Source: Clostridia bacterium (GTDB lineage: Bacteria; Bacillota; Clostridia; Oscillospirales; Acutalibacteraceae). From it: 64,000 nucleotides of DNA. The DNA lies in assembly GCA_017480115.1 (NCBI GenBank), contig JAFVBH010000067.1, positions 29,460 to 93,459 of the forward strand, written 5' to 3'. The notes beneath the pieces were generated by a model. The model did no database searches and had not been told where the DNA came from. It worked only from the letters and a program-made list of their open reading frames with translations. The position numbers were made by a program, and so were the translations under genes. Positions within the stretch are counted from its first letter, which is position 1, and every line of letters begins with the position of its first letter. This document shows positions 8,172 to 16,541 of this stretch, piece by piece.

Positions 8172-8438
8172 TTATTGATTTTTTTTCACATCGCTGCTCT
8201 CTGCGATTTTTCTGCGGCAATCATCACAAATTCTGACATTTTTAAACGAGGACAGGTTTTCAATGCTCCCGCAGAAAACGCAGCCCGGGTTATATTTTTT
8301 CAGCACAATACTGTCGTTTTCCAGAAACACTTCAAAAGAATCCTTACCTCTGACGATGCCCAATGCGGCGCAAAGATCCGGCGGCAGGACAAATCTGCCG
8401 AGATTATCAACCTTTCTTACAACACCCGCTGCTTTCAT
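8172..8438 (-). CDS. AbrB/SpoVT-type DNA-binding regulator with C-terminal zinc ribbon
   Basis: 88 residues from the ATG at 8438, which has a GGGAG site; an upstream in-frame extension lacks one. The N-terminal 45 residues match the AbrB/MazE swapped-hairpin fold (MKAAGVVRKVDNLGRFVLPP, then LKKYNPG). The C-terminus has two CxxC pairs, CVFCG and CDDC, suggesting a bound metal. Such proteins are transition-state or sporulation regulators. Stands alone, 108 bases downstream of the MATE gene's stop on the same strand. Confidence 0.85.
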   Translation of the reverse strand: MKAAGVVRKVDNLGRFVLPPDLCAALGIVRGKDSFEVFLENDSIVLKKYNPGCVFCGSIENLSSFKNVRICDDCRRKIAESSDVKKNQ

Positions 8439-8546
8439 TGCATATCTCCCATTATAAATGTCTTTTTTTATACTATAAATCTTTATTGTCAAAAAGTCAA
8501 TCATCTACGGGAAATATGCAAAATTGTGTCAAAAAAGCTGATCGCA

Positions 8547-9929
8547 TCAGACATTTACCTGCATATTCCGAAATTCCCGCACAATCAAAAATACGGTCAA
8601 CCCTCCGGCAAGGACATCTGCGACAGGCGCTGCCCAAAGCATGCCGACTACGCCGAAGCGGGGCGTAATGAGCAGCAGCGCAGGGACAAAAAAGATCACA
8701 TCGCGGGACATGGACAGTATAGTGGACTGCACCGGCTTGCCGATAGACTGCAAAAAGATACTGCCGGATTTCTGAATGCAGCACAGCAGAATTCCTGAAA
8801 GAAAAATGCGGAAGCAGAGACGGGAATAGGTATTGTACAGTTCGTTTTCATTGCCGAAAATATTAATAATTGCCTGCGGTGCGCATTCAAACAGCAGCAT
8901 TGACACGATACCGATCAAGCAGTTAATAATCGTAATTAAGCGGTGAGTCTCCCGCACGCGATCGTAATTTTTTGCGCCGTAGTTATACCCGACGATAGGT
9001 TGCCCGCCGACGGAAACGCCGACGGCAAAGGCGATCACGATGGCAAAGACTTTCATAACGATGCCGATGGCTGATAACGGAATATCCGCGCCGTAAACGG
9101 ACAGCGGTCCGTATTTGCCGATCAGGTTATTGGCGACAGACATGACGATCACAATAGAAATTTGTATAATCAGGCTCGTAAGCCCAAGGCGGAGAATCTG
9201 GACGCAGATGCCCTTCTCCGGCTTGAACGACGCCTTGGATAACCGAAACAATTTAGTTCTGAACAAATAGACAACGGACAGGATCCCCGTCACGATCTGC
9301 CCGAGAATCGTCGCCCACGCAGCGCCCTTGACGCCCATATCCAGCACAAAAATCGCAACAGGATCCAAAATCAGATTGATTAACGCCCCGACGACGGTGG
9401 CAACCATGGCGTACGCCGGGGAGCCGTCGGCGCGGATGATGCCGTTCAGAGTCGATGTGACCATATAAAACGGAATCCCCGCACAAATGACCGTCATATA
9501 CTCGCGGGCATATTGATAAGCGCCTTCGGTCACCCCAAACAGCGTCAGCAGTTGATCTTCAAAAACAAAACCCGCACCGGTCAACAAAACAGCGGCAATC
9601 AAGAGCAGGATCAGCGAATTCCCGATACTTTTATGGGCGGTCTCCTTCTCTCCCCTGCCCAGCGACAGACTGAACAATGCCGCGCTGCCGTCGCCGATCA
9701 AGAGCGCAAACGCCAGCGCGATAACGGTAAACGGATACACGACCGTGGTTGCCGCATTGCCGAGATACCCGACGCCTCTGCCGATAAAGACCTGATCGAC
9801 AATATTATACAGCGCGCTGACCAGCATCGAAAGCACACAGGGCACCGAAAACTTCACCAGCAGCCTGCTTATCTTTTCCGTGCCGAGAAAACGCTCCGCA
9901 GAATTGGACTTGACCGTTGCTTCACTCAT
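8547..9929 (-). CDS. MATE-family multidrug/metabolite exporter
   Basis: 460 residues with about 12 hydrophobic helices in two similar halves, the usual MATE length and layout. It starts with a soluble tail (MSEATVKSNSAERFLGTEKI), then the first helices with YNIVDQVFIGRGVG, typical of MepA-like members. MATE exporters drive drug or metabolite efflux with Na+ or H+. A GGAGG site precedes the ATG. A terminator-like hairpin lies between its promoter and start, so expression may be attenuated. A second MATE gene, not closely similar, lies at 20.6 kb. Confidence 0.9.
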   Translation of the reverse strand: MSEATVKSNSAERFLGTEKISRLLVKFSVPCVLSMLVSALYNIVDQVFIGRGVGYLGNAATTVVYPFTVIALAFALLIGDGSAALFSLSLGRGEKETAHKSIGNSLILLLIAAVLLTGAGFVFEDQLLTLFGVTEGAYQYAREYMTVICAGIPFYMVTSTLNGIIRADGSPAYAMVATVVGALINLILDPVAIFVLDMGVKGAAWATILGQIVTGILSVVYLFRTKLFRLSKASFKPEKGICVQILRLGLTSLIIQISIVIVMSVANNLIGKYGPLSVYGADIPLSAIGIVMKVFAIVIAFAVGVSVGGQPIVGYNYGAKNYDRVRETHRLITIINCLIGIVSMLLFECAPQAIINIFGNENELYNTYSRLCFRIFLSGILLCCIQKSGSIFLQSIGKPVQSTILSMSRDVIFFVPALLLITPRFGVVGMLWAAPVADVLAGGLTVFLIVREFRNMQVNV

Positions 9930-9938
9930 AAAAAACCT

Positions 9939-10029
9939 CCATAAAAGAAAGAAATGCGCAAATCCTATCCGGACTTACGCATTTCGCTACACGACAATAG
10001 TATTATATACTTTTCAGTAAAAAAATCAA
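9939..10029 (-). promoter_or_regulatory. Promoter and attenuator-like leader of the MATE gene
   Basis: On the minus strand TTGATT (10024-10029) and TATAAT (10002-10007) are 16 bases apart. The transcript then meets a hairpin at 9951-9985 (GAAATGCGTAAGTCC pairing with GGATTTGCGCATTTC) followed by TTTCTTTT, just before the ribosome site. This is the form of an intrinsic terminator inside a 5' leader. Confidence 0.6.
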
Positions 10030-10082
10030 GTCGCAATCTGCATAAAATAAATTTCTGAATTTAAACTTTTATGCAAAATCAA

Positions 10083-10265
10083 TTATACAGCAGCGTCGGG
10101 ATCAGTGTCCTGATCGCCGTCTGCAGGAGTCTCCTCAGCATTCTCTGCCTGATTGAGCAGAGCATTGACGGTGTCCTCGTTGATGATACCAAGCTTGACA
10201 AGTACAAGCGCCAGCTTCGCAAAAACCTTCAGCAGCTTCGCAAAAATTTTGGTTGCTACGTCCAT
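10083..10265 (-). CDS. Small amphipathic-helix protein with acidic tail, unknown function
   Basis: 60 residues with a strong AAAGGAGG site 7 bases before the ATG. The first 33 residues form a Lys/Leu/Ala/Val/Phe-rich amphipathic helix with repeated pattern (KIFAKLL, KVFAKLA, LVLVKLG). The last 20 are acidic (ETPADGDQDTDPDAAV). I do not recognise a family. The helix could associate with membrane or oligomerise. It lies upstream of the MATE gene on the same strand, separated by that gene's own promoter. Confidence 0.7.
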   Translation of the reverse strand: MDVATKIFAKLLKVFAKLALVLVKLGIINEDTVNALLNQAENAEETPADGDQDTDPDAAV

Positions 10266-10382
10266 TGTTCAGACCTCCTTTCCCGTATGCATTCTTTCTC
10301 ACAGATATTATACATCACTGCCCGTAAAAAATCAACAAGAATAACAAATTTTATACGAACTTCAAAATTTGATCATATTTTC

Positions 10383-11783
10383 TTAAATCGAGTGAATTTT
10401 CTTGTCGAAATTTGCATTATCAGCGTCCAGCCCGTATTTTGCGGCGCGGCGCTTTTTAAAGAATTCCACCGCAACCCTGTCAAAGAGCGCGTAAGAAAGC
10501 ACGTCCTCCTCCTGCTCAATATATTCGGCAATCTCACCGCGCAGCCGCTCCAGCTCCGGCGACAGCAGATCCGCAGGGCGGCAGGTAACGGGCGGTTCGT
10601 CGCCGATGATTTTTTTGCGAAACTCCTCGTTGATCGGAACGGGCGTGGTGCCGTACTCGCCCTTGACAAGCGATTTAAACTGATTATTGCACATCTTATA
10701 CCGCTCGCCGGTGATAATATTGAATACCGCCTGCGTGCCGACAATCTGTGAAGAGGGCGTGACCAGCGGCGGGTAACCGACGTCCGCGCGCACACGGGGC
10801 ACCTCCTCCAGTACGTCGATCAGCCGGTCGCTTTTTCCCGCGTCCTTGAGTTGCTGCACGAGATTGGACAGCATACCGCCGGGCACCTGATACAAAAGCG
10901 TGTTGATGTCCACCTTTAAAAGACCGGGATCCAACTGTTCGCTCGCCAGATATTTTTCACGCAGCGTTTCAAAATACTTTGAAATCGGGTCGAGAGCGCC
11001 CAGTTGAATGCCCGTATCGTATGCCGTCCCCTGCAAGGTTGCGACCAGCGGCTCTGTCGGCGGCTGGGACGTCCCCTGCGCCAGCGGTGAAATTGCAGTA
11101 TCGACAATATCGACGCCCGCCTCGATCGCCTTGAGCAGCGTCATGGACGCGACGCCGGAGGTATAATGCGTATGCAACTCCACGGGTATTTCGACGGTCT
11201 CTTTCAGCAGCTTCACGAGATCGTAGGCGTTATACGGTGTGAGCAGACCGGACATATCCTTAATACAGATCGAATCCGCGCCCATCTCCTCAAATTCCTT
11301 GGCAAGCGTTGCGAAGGATGCGTTGGTATGCACGGGGCTGCGCGTGAAGCTGATCGCCGCCTGCACATGACCGCCCTCTTTTTTCGCGGCGTTGATGGCG
11401 GTGCGAAGATTCCGGGTATCGTTGAGCGCGTCGAAGATACGGATAATATCGATGCCATTGGCAATGGAGCGTTGCACGAAATACTCCACGACGTCATCGG
11501 GATAATGCCGGTACCCCAAAATATTCTGTCCGCGGAACAGCATTTGCAGCTTTGTATTTTTTACCTGCGCCCTGATTTTGCGCAGCCGCTCCCACGGATC
11601 CTCGTTGAGGTAGCGCAGGCAGCTGTCGAAGGTCGCGCCGCCCCACGCCTCCAGCGCGTGATAACCGACCTTGTCCATCTGCGCGAGAATGGGCAGCATC
11701 TCCTCTGTGGTCATTCTGGTGGCGATCAGCGACTGCTGACCGTCCCGCAATACGGTTTCCGTAATTTTCACAGGTTTTGCCAT
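10383..11783 (-). CDS. oadA: Oxaloacetate decarboxylase alpha-type carboxyltransferase (5S/pyruvate carboxyltransferase)
   Basis: 466 residues. The DRE-TIM metallolyase barrel starts ITETVLRDGQQSL, with metal-ligand motif HTHYTSG and a C-terminal conserved carboxylase region ending near residue 440. It lacks the biotin domain found at the end of longer OadA proteins; the separate carrier gene upstream must supply it. It moves carboxyl groups between oxaloacetate/pyruvate and biotin. GGAGGAG precedes the ATG. It is the last gene of the leftward operon that begins at 15170. Confidence 0.92.
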   Translation of the reverse strand: MAKPVKITETVLRDGQQSLIATRMTTEEMLPILAQMDKVGYHALEAWGGATFDSCLRYLNEDPWERLRKIRAQVKNTKLQMLFRGQNILGYRHYPDDVVEYFVQRSIANGIDIIRIFDALNDTRNLRTAINAAKKEGGHVQAAISFTRSPVHTNASFATLAKEFEEMGADSICIKDMSGLLTPYNAYDLVKLLKETVEIPVELHTHYTSGVASMTLLKAIEAGVDIVDTAISPLAQGTSQPPTEPLVATLQGTAYDTGIQLGALDPISKYFETLREKYLASEQLDPGLLKVDINTLLYQVPGGMLSNLVQQLKDAGKSDRLIDVLEEVPRVRADVGYPPLVTPSSQIVGTQAVFNIITGERYKMCNNQFKSLVKGEYGTTPVPINEEFRKKIIGDEPPVTCRPADLLSPELERLRGEIAEYIEQEEDVLSYALFDRVAVEFFKKRRAAKYGLDADNANFDKKIHSI

Positions 11784-11805
11784 AGTGTATCTCCTCCGCC
11801 GATAT

Positions 11806-12996
11806 TTACTTGAATATGGACAGCAAAACGCCTGCCGCCACTGCCGAGCCGATTACGCCCGCCACATTGGGCCCCATGGCGTGCATCAGCAAGAAGTTGG
11901 ATGTATCCTCCTGCTGTCCCACCTTCTGCGCCACGCGCGCCGCCATGGGAACCGCAGACACACCGGCGGAGCCGATTAAGGGATTGACTTTGCCCTTGGT
12001 GAGAATATACATCAGTTTACCGCCCAGCAAGCCGCAGGCTGTGGCGAAAATAAACGCCGTCAGCCCGAGGACGATGATCCCCATCGTTTTCCACGACAAA
12101 AATGTTTCCGCTTTTGCGGTCGCGCCTACGGACATGCCGAGGAATACCGTGATCGCGTTCATCAGCCCGTTCTGCGCTGTTTTAGACAGACGCTCCGTCA
12201 CGCCGCAGACCTGCAGCAGATTGCCCAGCATCAAAAAGCCGATCAGTGGCGCCGCGTCGGGCACGATAAATACGACGACAAGGGTAACAATGATGGGGAA
12301 TATGATCTTTTCGGTTTTGGAAACGGGACGCAGCTGGGTCATTTTAACCCGGCGTTCTTTTTTCGTCGTCAACAGCTTCATGATGGGCGGCTGGATGAAC
12401 GGGATCAGCGCCATGTAGGAATACGCCGCAATGGCGATGGGTCCCAGCAGTTCCGGCGCCAAAATTTTTGTAACGAGAATCGCCGTCGGACCGTCCGCGC
12501 CGCCGATGATGCCGATTGCGCCCGCCTGCTGCGGATCGAACCCTGCCAGCAGCGCCATCAAAAAGGCAAGGAATACGCCGCCCTGCGCCGCAGCGCCCAG
12601 CATCAGCGTCGAGGGATTGGCAATCAGCGGGGTAAAGTCCGTCATTGCGCCGACCCCCATAAAGATCAGCGACGGGTAAATGCCCAGCTTCACGCCGATA
12701 TACAGATAATCCAGCAAACCGCCGTTTTTCAGTACATTTAAAATATCAAAATCTCCGGCAAGGAAAAACTCCGGGTGCATCATTCCCGCACCGGGAAGAT
12801 TGGTCAACAGCATACCAAAGGTGATCGGGATCAGAAGTAACGGCTCAAACTTTTTTACAATACCGAGATAAAACAACCCGCCGATAATTACGAAGATCGC
12901 GACCTTTTTTATGATCGATATGGCGTCGCCGCTGAAAAATTCCGCCGCGCCGGTGCCGGAAAGAAAGGTTGAGACGGTATTAAAAATCTCAGACAT
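11806..12996 (-). CDS. oadB: Sodium-translocating decarboxylase beta subunit
   Basis: 396 residues from the ATG at 12996, which has GGAG 8 bases upstream. A polytopic membrane protein of about 10-11 helices with the family hallmark GIIGGADGPTAI in the middle and GVSAVPMAARVAQ near the C-terminus. In this family the subunit decarboxylates carboxybiotin and uses the energy to export Na+. It sits between the biotin carrier and oadA genes in one operon. Confidence 0.93.
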   Translation of the reverse strand: MSEIFNTVSTFLSGTGAAEFFSGDAISIIKKVAIFVIIGGLFYLGIVKKFEPLLLIPITFGMLLTNLPGAGMMHPEFFLAGDFDILNVLKNGGLLDYLYIGVKLGIYPSLIFMGVGAMTDFTPLIANPSTLMLGAAAQGGVFLAFLMALLAGFDPQQAGAIGIIGGADGPTAILVTKILAPELLGPIAIAAYSYMALIPFIQPPIMKLLTTKKERRVKMTQLRPVSKTEKIIFPIIVTLVVVFIVPDAAPLIGFLMLGNLLQVCGVTERLSKTAQNGLMNAITVFLGMSVGATAKAETFLSWKTMGIIVLGLTAFIFATACGLLGGKLMYILTKGKVNPLIGSAGVSAVPMAARVAQKVGQQEDTSNFLLMHAMGPNVAGVIGSAVAAGVLLSIFK

Positions 12997-13014
12997 AATG
13001 CACACTCCACACCG

Positions 13015-13383
13015 TTATTGCAGGGTGATGATCACGTCGTCGGCGTTGACGGCGCTTCCCTGCGGTGCGACCACTGCGGTCACCGTACCGTCCTGCGGCG
13101 CGAAAATTTCATTCTCCATTTTCATCGCTTCCAGAATGCAGATCACGTCGTCTTTTTTCACGCTGTCGCCGGTCTTGACGTTCATTTTCAGAATCGTACC
13201 GTTCATCGGCGCTTTAACAGGAGCGCCGCCGCCTGCCGCCGCTTTCGGCGCAGGCGCAGCCACGGTTGTCTGCACGGGAGCGGCTGCCGCAGCCGGTACT
13301 GCCGCAGGCGCGGCAACGCCGGTCTCCTCTACCGTAACGTCGTATACGTTCCCATTGACGGTAATTCTGTAATTCTTAGCCAT
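13015..13383 (-). CDS. Biotin carboxyl carrier protein of the decarboxylase complex
   Basis: 122 residues. The N-terminus MAKNYRITVNGNVYDVTVEE is typical of gamma/1.3S-type carriers, followed by an Ala/Pro-rich flexible linker and a biotinyl domain with the biotinylation site EAMKMENE. The start at 13383 is chosen for the conserved MAKNYR beginning; 13392 (MID-) is also possible. The swinging biotin would serve both carboxyltransferases in this operon and the beta subunit. Confidence 0.92.
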   Translation of the reverse strand: MAKNYRITVNGNVYDVTVEETGVAAPAAVPAAAAAPVQTTVAAPAPKAAAGGGAPVKAPMNGTILKMNVKTGDSVKKDDVICILEAMKMENEIFAPQDGTVTAVVAPQGSAVNADDVIITLQ

Positions 13384-13402
13384 ATCTATCATACCTTTCC
13401 TT

Positions 13403-13711
13403 TTATCTCTTTTTAAAGCTGACCACGCGGAACGAGCCGACGGGCTTATTTTCATATGCGCAGATCGCCGCTGTGATCGCGGCTACAAGTTCCTCTGACT
13501 GCGCCGACGGATCGTCGGCAAGAACAATCGGCATATCGCTGAAATCAGGCACTATCTCGGTTTTCTGCTTTTTTGACGCAGATCTTCGTTGAAACACAAC
13601 GCCCATAACCGAAACAACCAGCCAAATCACAGCAAGCGCAGCAAACACAACAATCACACCCAAAACCAGTGTTTGCAAACCCAAACCGAGATTATCAAGA
13701 CCAAACCTCAT
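13403..13711 (-). CDS. oadG: Decarboxylase small membrane subunit (OadG/delta type)
   Basis: 102 residues: one membrane helix at about 10-36 (LQTLVLGVIVVFAALAVIWL), then a charged soluble tail. OadG-type subunits anchor and assemble the complex. The gene lies between the acyl-CoA-type carboxyltransferase and the biotin carrier, the usual position. The C-terminus (AAITAAICAYENKPVGSFRVVSFKK) fits the OadG family in Firmicutes. Confidence 0.85.
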   Translation of the reverse strand: MRFGLDNLGLGLQTLVLGVIVVFAALAVIWLVVSVMGVVFQRRSASKKQKTEIVPDFSDMPIVLADDPSAQSEELVAAITAAICAYENKPVGSFRVVSFKKR

Positions 13712-13736
13712 AGCATTTTCACCCTTCCCGCAGTCG

Positions 13737-15170
13737 TCAAAACGCCGCTTTCATGCCCAGCATATTCAACGCCGCGGCAATACGGGCGCGCAGCTCGGCG
13801 GCTTCGCAGATATAATCCACATACCCTGCCTTTGCGGCGTAGACAGGCGAGGAAAACTCGTTTTCCCAGGTTTCGATCAATTCTTCTTTTGTCCTGCCCT
13901 GCGCAAGTTTATCGTTAAGCATAAACTCCACCGCAGACGCCACCGGCAAGGGAGAGATCACGGCAGTCGGCAGCGCGAACACCATATCCGCACCCACCGC
14001 TTTGGAGCCGAGGAACGAGAACGCGGATCCGGTCAGCTTGCCCGCGATCACAGTAATCAGAGGAATCTCCGCCCCGGCGTACGCCATGGCAAGCGCGGAG
14101 ACACTTCCTGCCAGAACAGGGTGCGCGACCTCGTCCGCCGCGCTGTAGCCGTCGCAGTCACAAACCGTGATGACCGGGATACCGAAGCTGTCGCACAGGC
14201 GTATGAATTTCGCCGCTTTCATTGCGCCGTCGGCGGTCAGCGTTGTTCCGCCCGCGGGATTCCCCGCGACTACGCCGCAGGCATAGCCGTTTACAGACGT
14301 AAAACCGACGGAAAAGCAATCGCCATAGCCCGCCCATAGTTCACAAAAACGCGCGTCGTCCGCGAGGATGCGAACGAGATCGGCGCCGGCATACGTTTCG
14401 CTTAAAACGAGCGATTCAATCGCGGCGGTATCCCGCTGTGGGCTGTCCGCAGTTTCGATACCGACCTCGCCCTGCGTATCGTTGGACGGCAGATAATCCA
14501 GCAGCTCCCGCGCTTTCGCAAATGCCTCCGCCTCGGTGGCAAAGGACGCGGCGACAAGCCCGTTTTGCGGAGCGTCTGCCACAGCGCCGCTGTTTCCCAA
14601 TACAGAGACCGGAGAAAGGCTCAGCGATGCGTGTTCGCCGCCCATAAGCACAATATCCGCGCTTTGTGCCGCAACCGCCATGCCCCCGGAGCATACGCCG
14701 GTGACCACCGCGATCTGCGGAATCACACCCTTAGCGTCGGCGGCGGTTTTCAGTATTTTTCCGAAAGCGGCAACGGCATGTACGCCGTCGGCAAGCTTTG
14801 CGCCGTCACAGTCGTAAACAGTCACCACCGGAGCGCTGTTTTTGACCGCCATTGCATAGAGATCGGCGATCTTCGCCGCACCGGCGGAAGAAAGCGCGCC
14901 GCTGTCTCGGGCATAATCCTGCGCGCAGAAAAAAACCAACCTGCCATTCACTGCGCCATAGCCGGTCACGATGCCCTCGGGGTGCGCGTCGCCGTCTACG
15001 GCAAATGACATATTTGCGCCGACAAACCGCTGTGTTTCCACAAACGTAGCGTCATCAAAAAAAGCGGCGATCTTTTCCTGCACCGACAGCCTGCCGCCCA
15101 AAGAAGCAGGATCGCTGCGCAGCTTATCCGTCTCGAATTTTATGCACGCTTTTCTAGCATTTATATTCAT
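13737..15170 (-). CDS. Acyl-CoA carboxyltransferase (12S / methylmalonyl-CoA decarboxylase alpha-like)
   Basis: 477 residues with two crotonase-fold halves: SLGGRLSVQEKIAAFFD and GVCSGGMAVAAQSADIVLM in the first, GGTTLTADGAMKAAKFIRLCD and IAGKLTGSAFSFLGSKAVG in the second. It is somewhat shorter than typical 510-residue MmdA or 12S subunits. Members move CO2 between an acyl-CoA such as methylmalonyl-CoA and biotin. First gene of the operon, with GGAGG before the ATG. Substrate cannot be assigned from sequence. Confidence 0.85.
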   Translation of the reverse strand: MNINARKACIKFETDKLRSDPASLGGRLSVQEKIAAFFDDATFVETQRFVGANMSFAVDGDAHPEGIVTGYGAVNGRLVFFCAQDYARDSGALSSAGAAKIADLYAMAVKNSAPVVTVYDCDGAKLADGVHAVAAFGKILKTAADAKGVIPQIAVVTGVCSGGMAVAAQSADIVLMGGEHASLSLSPVSVLGNSGAVADAPQNGLVAASFATEAEAFAKARELLDYLPSNDTQGEVGIETADSPQRDTAAIESLVLSETYAGADLVRILADDARFCELWAGYGDCFSVGFTSVNGYACGVVAGNPAGGTTLTADGAMKAAKFIRLCDSFGIPVITVCDCDGYSAADEVAHPVLAGSVSALAMAYAGAEIPLITVIAGKLTGSAFSFLGSKAVGADMVFALPTAVISPLPVASAVEFMLNDKLAQGRTKEELIETWENEFSSPVYAAKAGYVDYICEAAELRARIAAALNMLGMKAAF

Positions 15171-15302
15171 AAAGCTTCCTCCAATTCTTCAGATTCAAAC
15201 CTTCCCATTATAAATAATTATACCATTCAGAGCAATAAAGTCAATCAAAAAATATTCTATATGCGCGTAATATTTTTAAAAATTAAATATTCATAAAAAA
15301 AC

Positions 15303-15331
15303 TTGAAGAATGCATGCGAATATTGTATAAT
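15303..15331 (+). promoter_or_regulatory. Promoter of the zinc-ribbon membrane protein gene
   Basis: TTGAAG at 15303-15308 and TATAAT at 15326-15331 are 17 bases apart. The promoter rules out translation starts upstream of about 15338 and supports the ATG at 15365. Confidence 0.75.
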
Positions 15332-15364
15332 ATTTCAAGACAATTTTTGTTTCGGAGGGATATT

Positions 15365-16072
15365 ATGGCGACCTGCCCTGCCTGCGGATACAAGTTGAAG
15401 CCATGGGACATTAAGGCGGAATGTCCGAAATGCGGCGTGAATATACCGAATTATGACTGGGAAGCTCGTTTGGAGGCGGATGCGGCGCGCTCGGAACGCA
15501 CGTTTGCCAGCTTTCGGCGCTCCACAGCAAATCTCAAAAGCGGGTTGTTTGGCTCCCCACTCATGATCACACGTTTTCTATGCACATTTTTACCGCTGGC
15601 GACCCTTGTGCTGCCCATTTTCAGATTGACAGTTCAACTCCCCTTTTACGCATATACGGGAAAACCGACAAGCATTCTGCATCTTATTCTCGCTGTTGTC
15701 AACGGATTTGACGTGAAAGCCTTTTTGACGCTACTGAGAAGTGAAATTGTGGGGCATGAACTGCGCCTGTTTACTGTGGGACTGGCGCTGATCGCGTTGG
15801 GCATGCTGACTGCGGTGGGCAATTTTTTCGCGCTGATTTTCGGTTCCATCAGACTGCAATATACTGTCAACTATGCTTTCTGCATTGCAAGCGCCCTGTT
15901 CTACTGCGCCGCGGCGGCGGTGTTTGCAGTCTCCTTCTCGGCAATGGAGCAGTCCGCGCCGGATATTTATTTCGGACAGCTCAGCTTTGCGTTGTTTGTC
16001 GGAATCGCGCTGTTTTTGCTGAATCTTTTTTTAAACCTGAAAGCCGCCAAGCAACTGCGGCATGGAAAATGA
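15365..16072 (+). CDS. Zinc-ribbon membrane protein, function unknown
   Basis: 235 residues. The N-terminus has a zinc ribbon (CPACGYKL, then CPKCGVNI) and a charged linker. Four to five hydrophobic helices follow (about 68-90, 115-130, 140-162, 168-192, 202-226). The start at 15365 has GGAGGG and fits the promoter. I do not recognise a specific family. Followed by a strong terminator, so monocistronic. Confidence 0.75.
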   Translation: MATCPACGYKLKPWDIKAECPKCGVNIPNYDWEARLEADAARSERTFASFRRSTANLKSGLFGSPLMITRFLCTFLPLATLVLPIFRLTVQLPFYAYTGKPTSILHLILAVVNGFDVKAFLTLLRSEIVGHELRLFTVGLALIALGMLTAVGNFFALIFGSIRLQYTVNYAFCIASALFYCAAAAVFAVSFSAMEQSAPDIYFGQLSFALFVGIALFLLNLFLNLKAAKQLRHGK

Positions 16073-16096
16073 AAAACGATAAAACTATGTCATCAA

Positions 16097-16130
16097 AAAG
16101 AGACTCACCTTTTGACGGGTGGGTCTCTTT
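16097..16130. terminator. Intrinsic terminator after the zinc-ribbon gene
   Basis: AAAGAGACTCACC pairs with GGGTGGGTCTCTTT across a 7-base loop, followed by AATTTT. It could also end a leftward transcript from the next open frame. Confidence 0.8.
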
Positions 16131-16134
16131 AATT

Positions 16135-16326
16135 TTAAGTGTTCGATTGTCCGTCCAGCGAAAACGAAATTTCGTTCGTCGCCGGCAGCATGGCGCGAAA
16201 TTCGTCGATTCCCCGCCAGCCCAGCAATGTCGCCGGAATCGCAAGAAATCTCGTATTATCGTCAAGCTGTGCGCGCGGCTCATTGATCACCTCCGCGCCG
16301 CAAACAAGCATGACTTCTTTTTCCAT
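16135..16326 (-). CDS. Possible small hypothetical protein, 63 residues
   Basis: An open frame from an ATG at 16326 with a GGGG-rich weak ribosome site reads MEKEVMLVCGAEVIN... to ...ISFSLDGQSNT and ends against the bidirectional terminator. Composition is protein-like, but I recognise no family. It may be a real small gene or the end of a decayed one. Confidence 0.35.
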   Translation of the reverse strand: MEKEVMLVCGAEVINEPRAQLDDNTRFLAIPATLLGWRGIDEFRAMLPATNEISFSLDGQSNT

Positions 16327-16541
16327 TGCTGCCCCATCCGATACTTTAATATCTATTTTATATACTGCACATAAAATCAATTATAATTTCCGCGGCGCGC
16401 ATGCCGCCGATCAATACCCGACAAAGCAGCGGACAACAAACCACCCATACGCGGCGCTTGTCAAGGGCAACATGCCGAAGCTGTACAGCCCCGCCGGCAT
16501 GGATATTATATATACCGGATCTCCGGCGGTTGCAAGCGGCT
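16327..16541. other. Gene-free stretch, possible decayed coding DNA
   Basis: About 215 bases between the small frame and the AraC gene. Short protein-like frames exist on both strands without starts or ribosome sites, which fits a remnant. No firm call is possible. Confidence 0.3.

Noticed and set aside
8085..8798. Long plus-strand frame through tRNA-Pro, the AbrB gene and the MATE gene end
   Set aside because: It crosses a tRNA and two real genes on the opposite strand and has no recognisable product.
10383..15170. Many long open frames antisense to the decarboxylase operon
   Set aside because: They arise from codon bias of GC-rich genes on the other strand; the products on the minus strand are clear family members.
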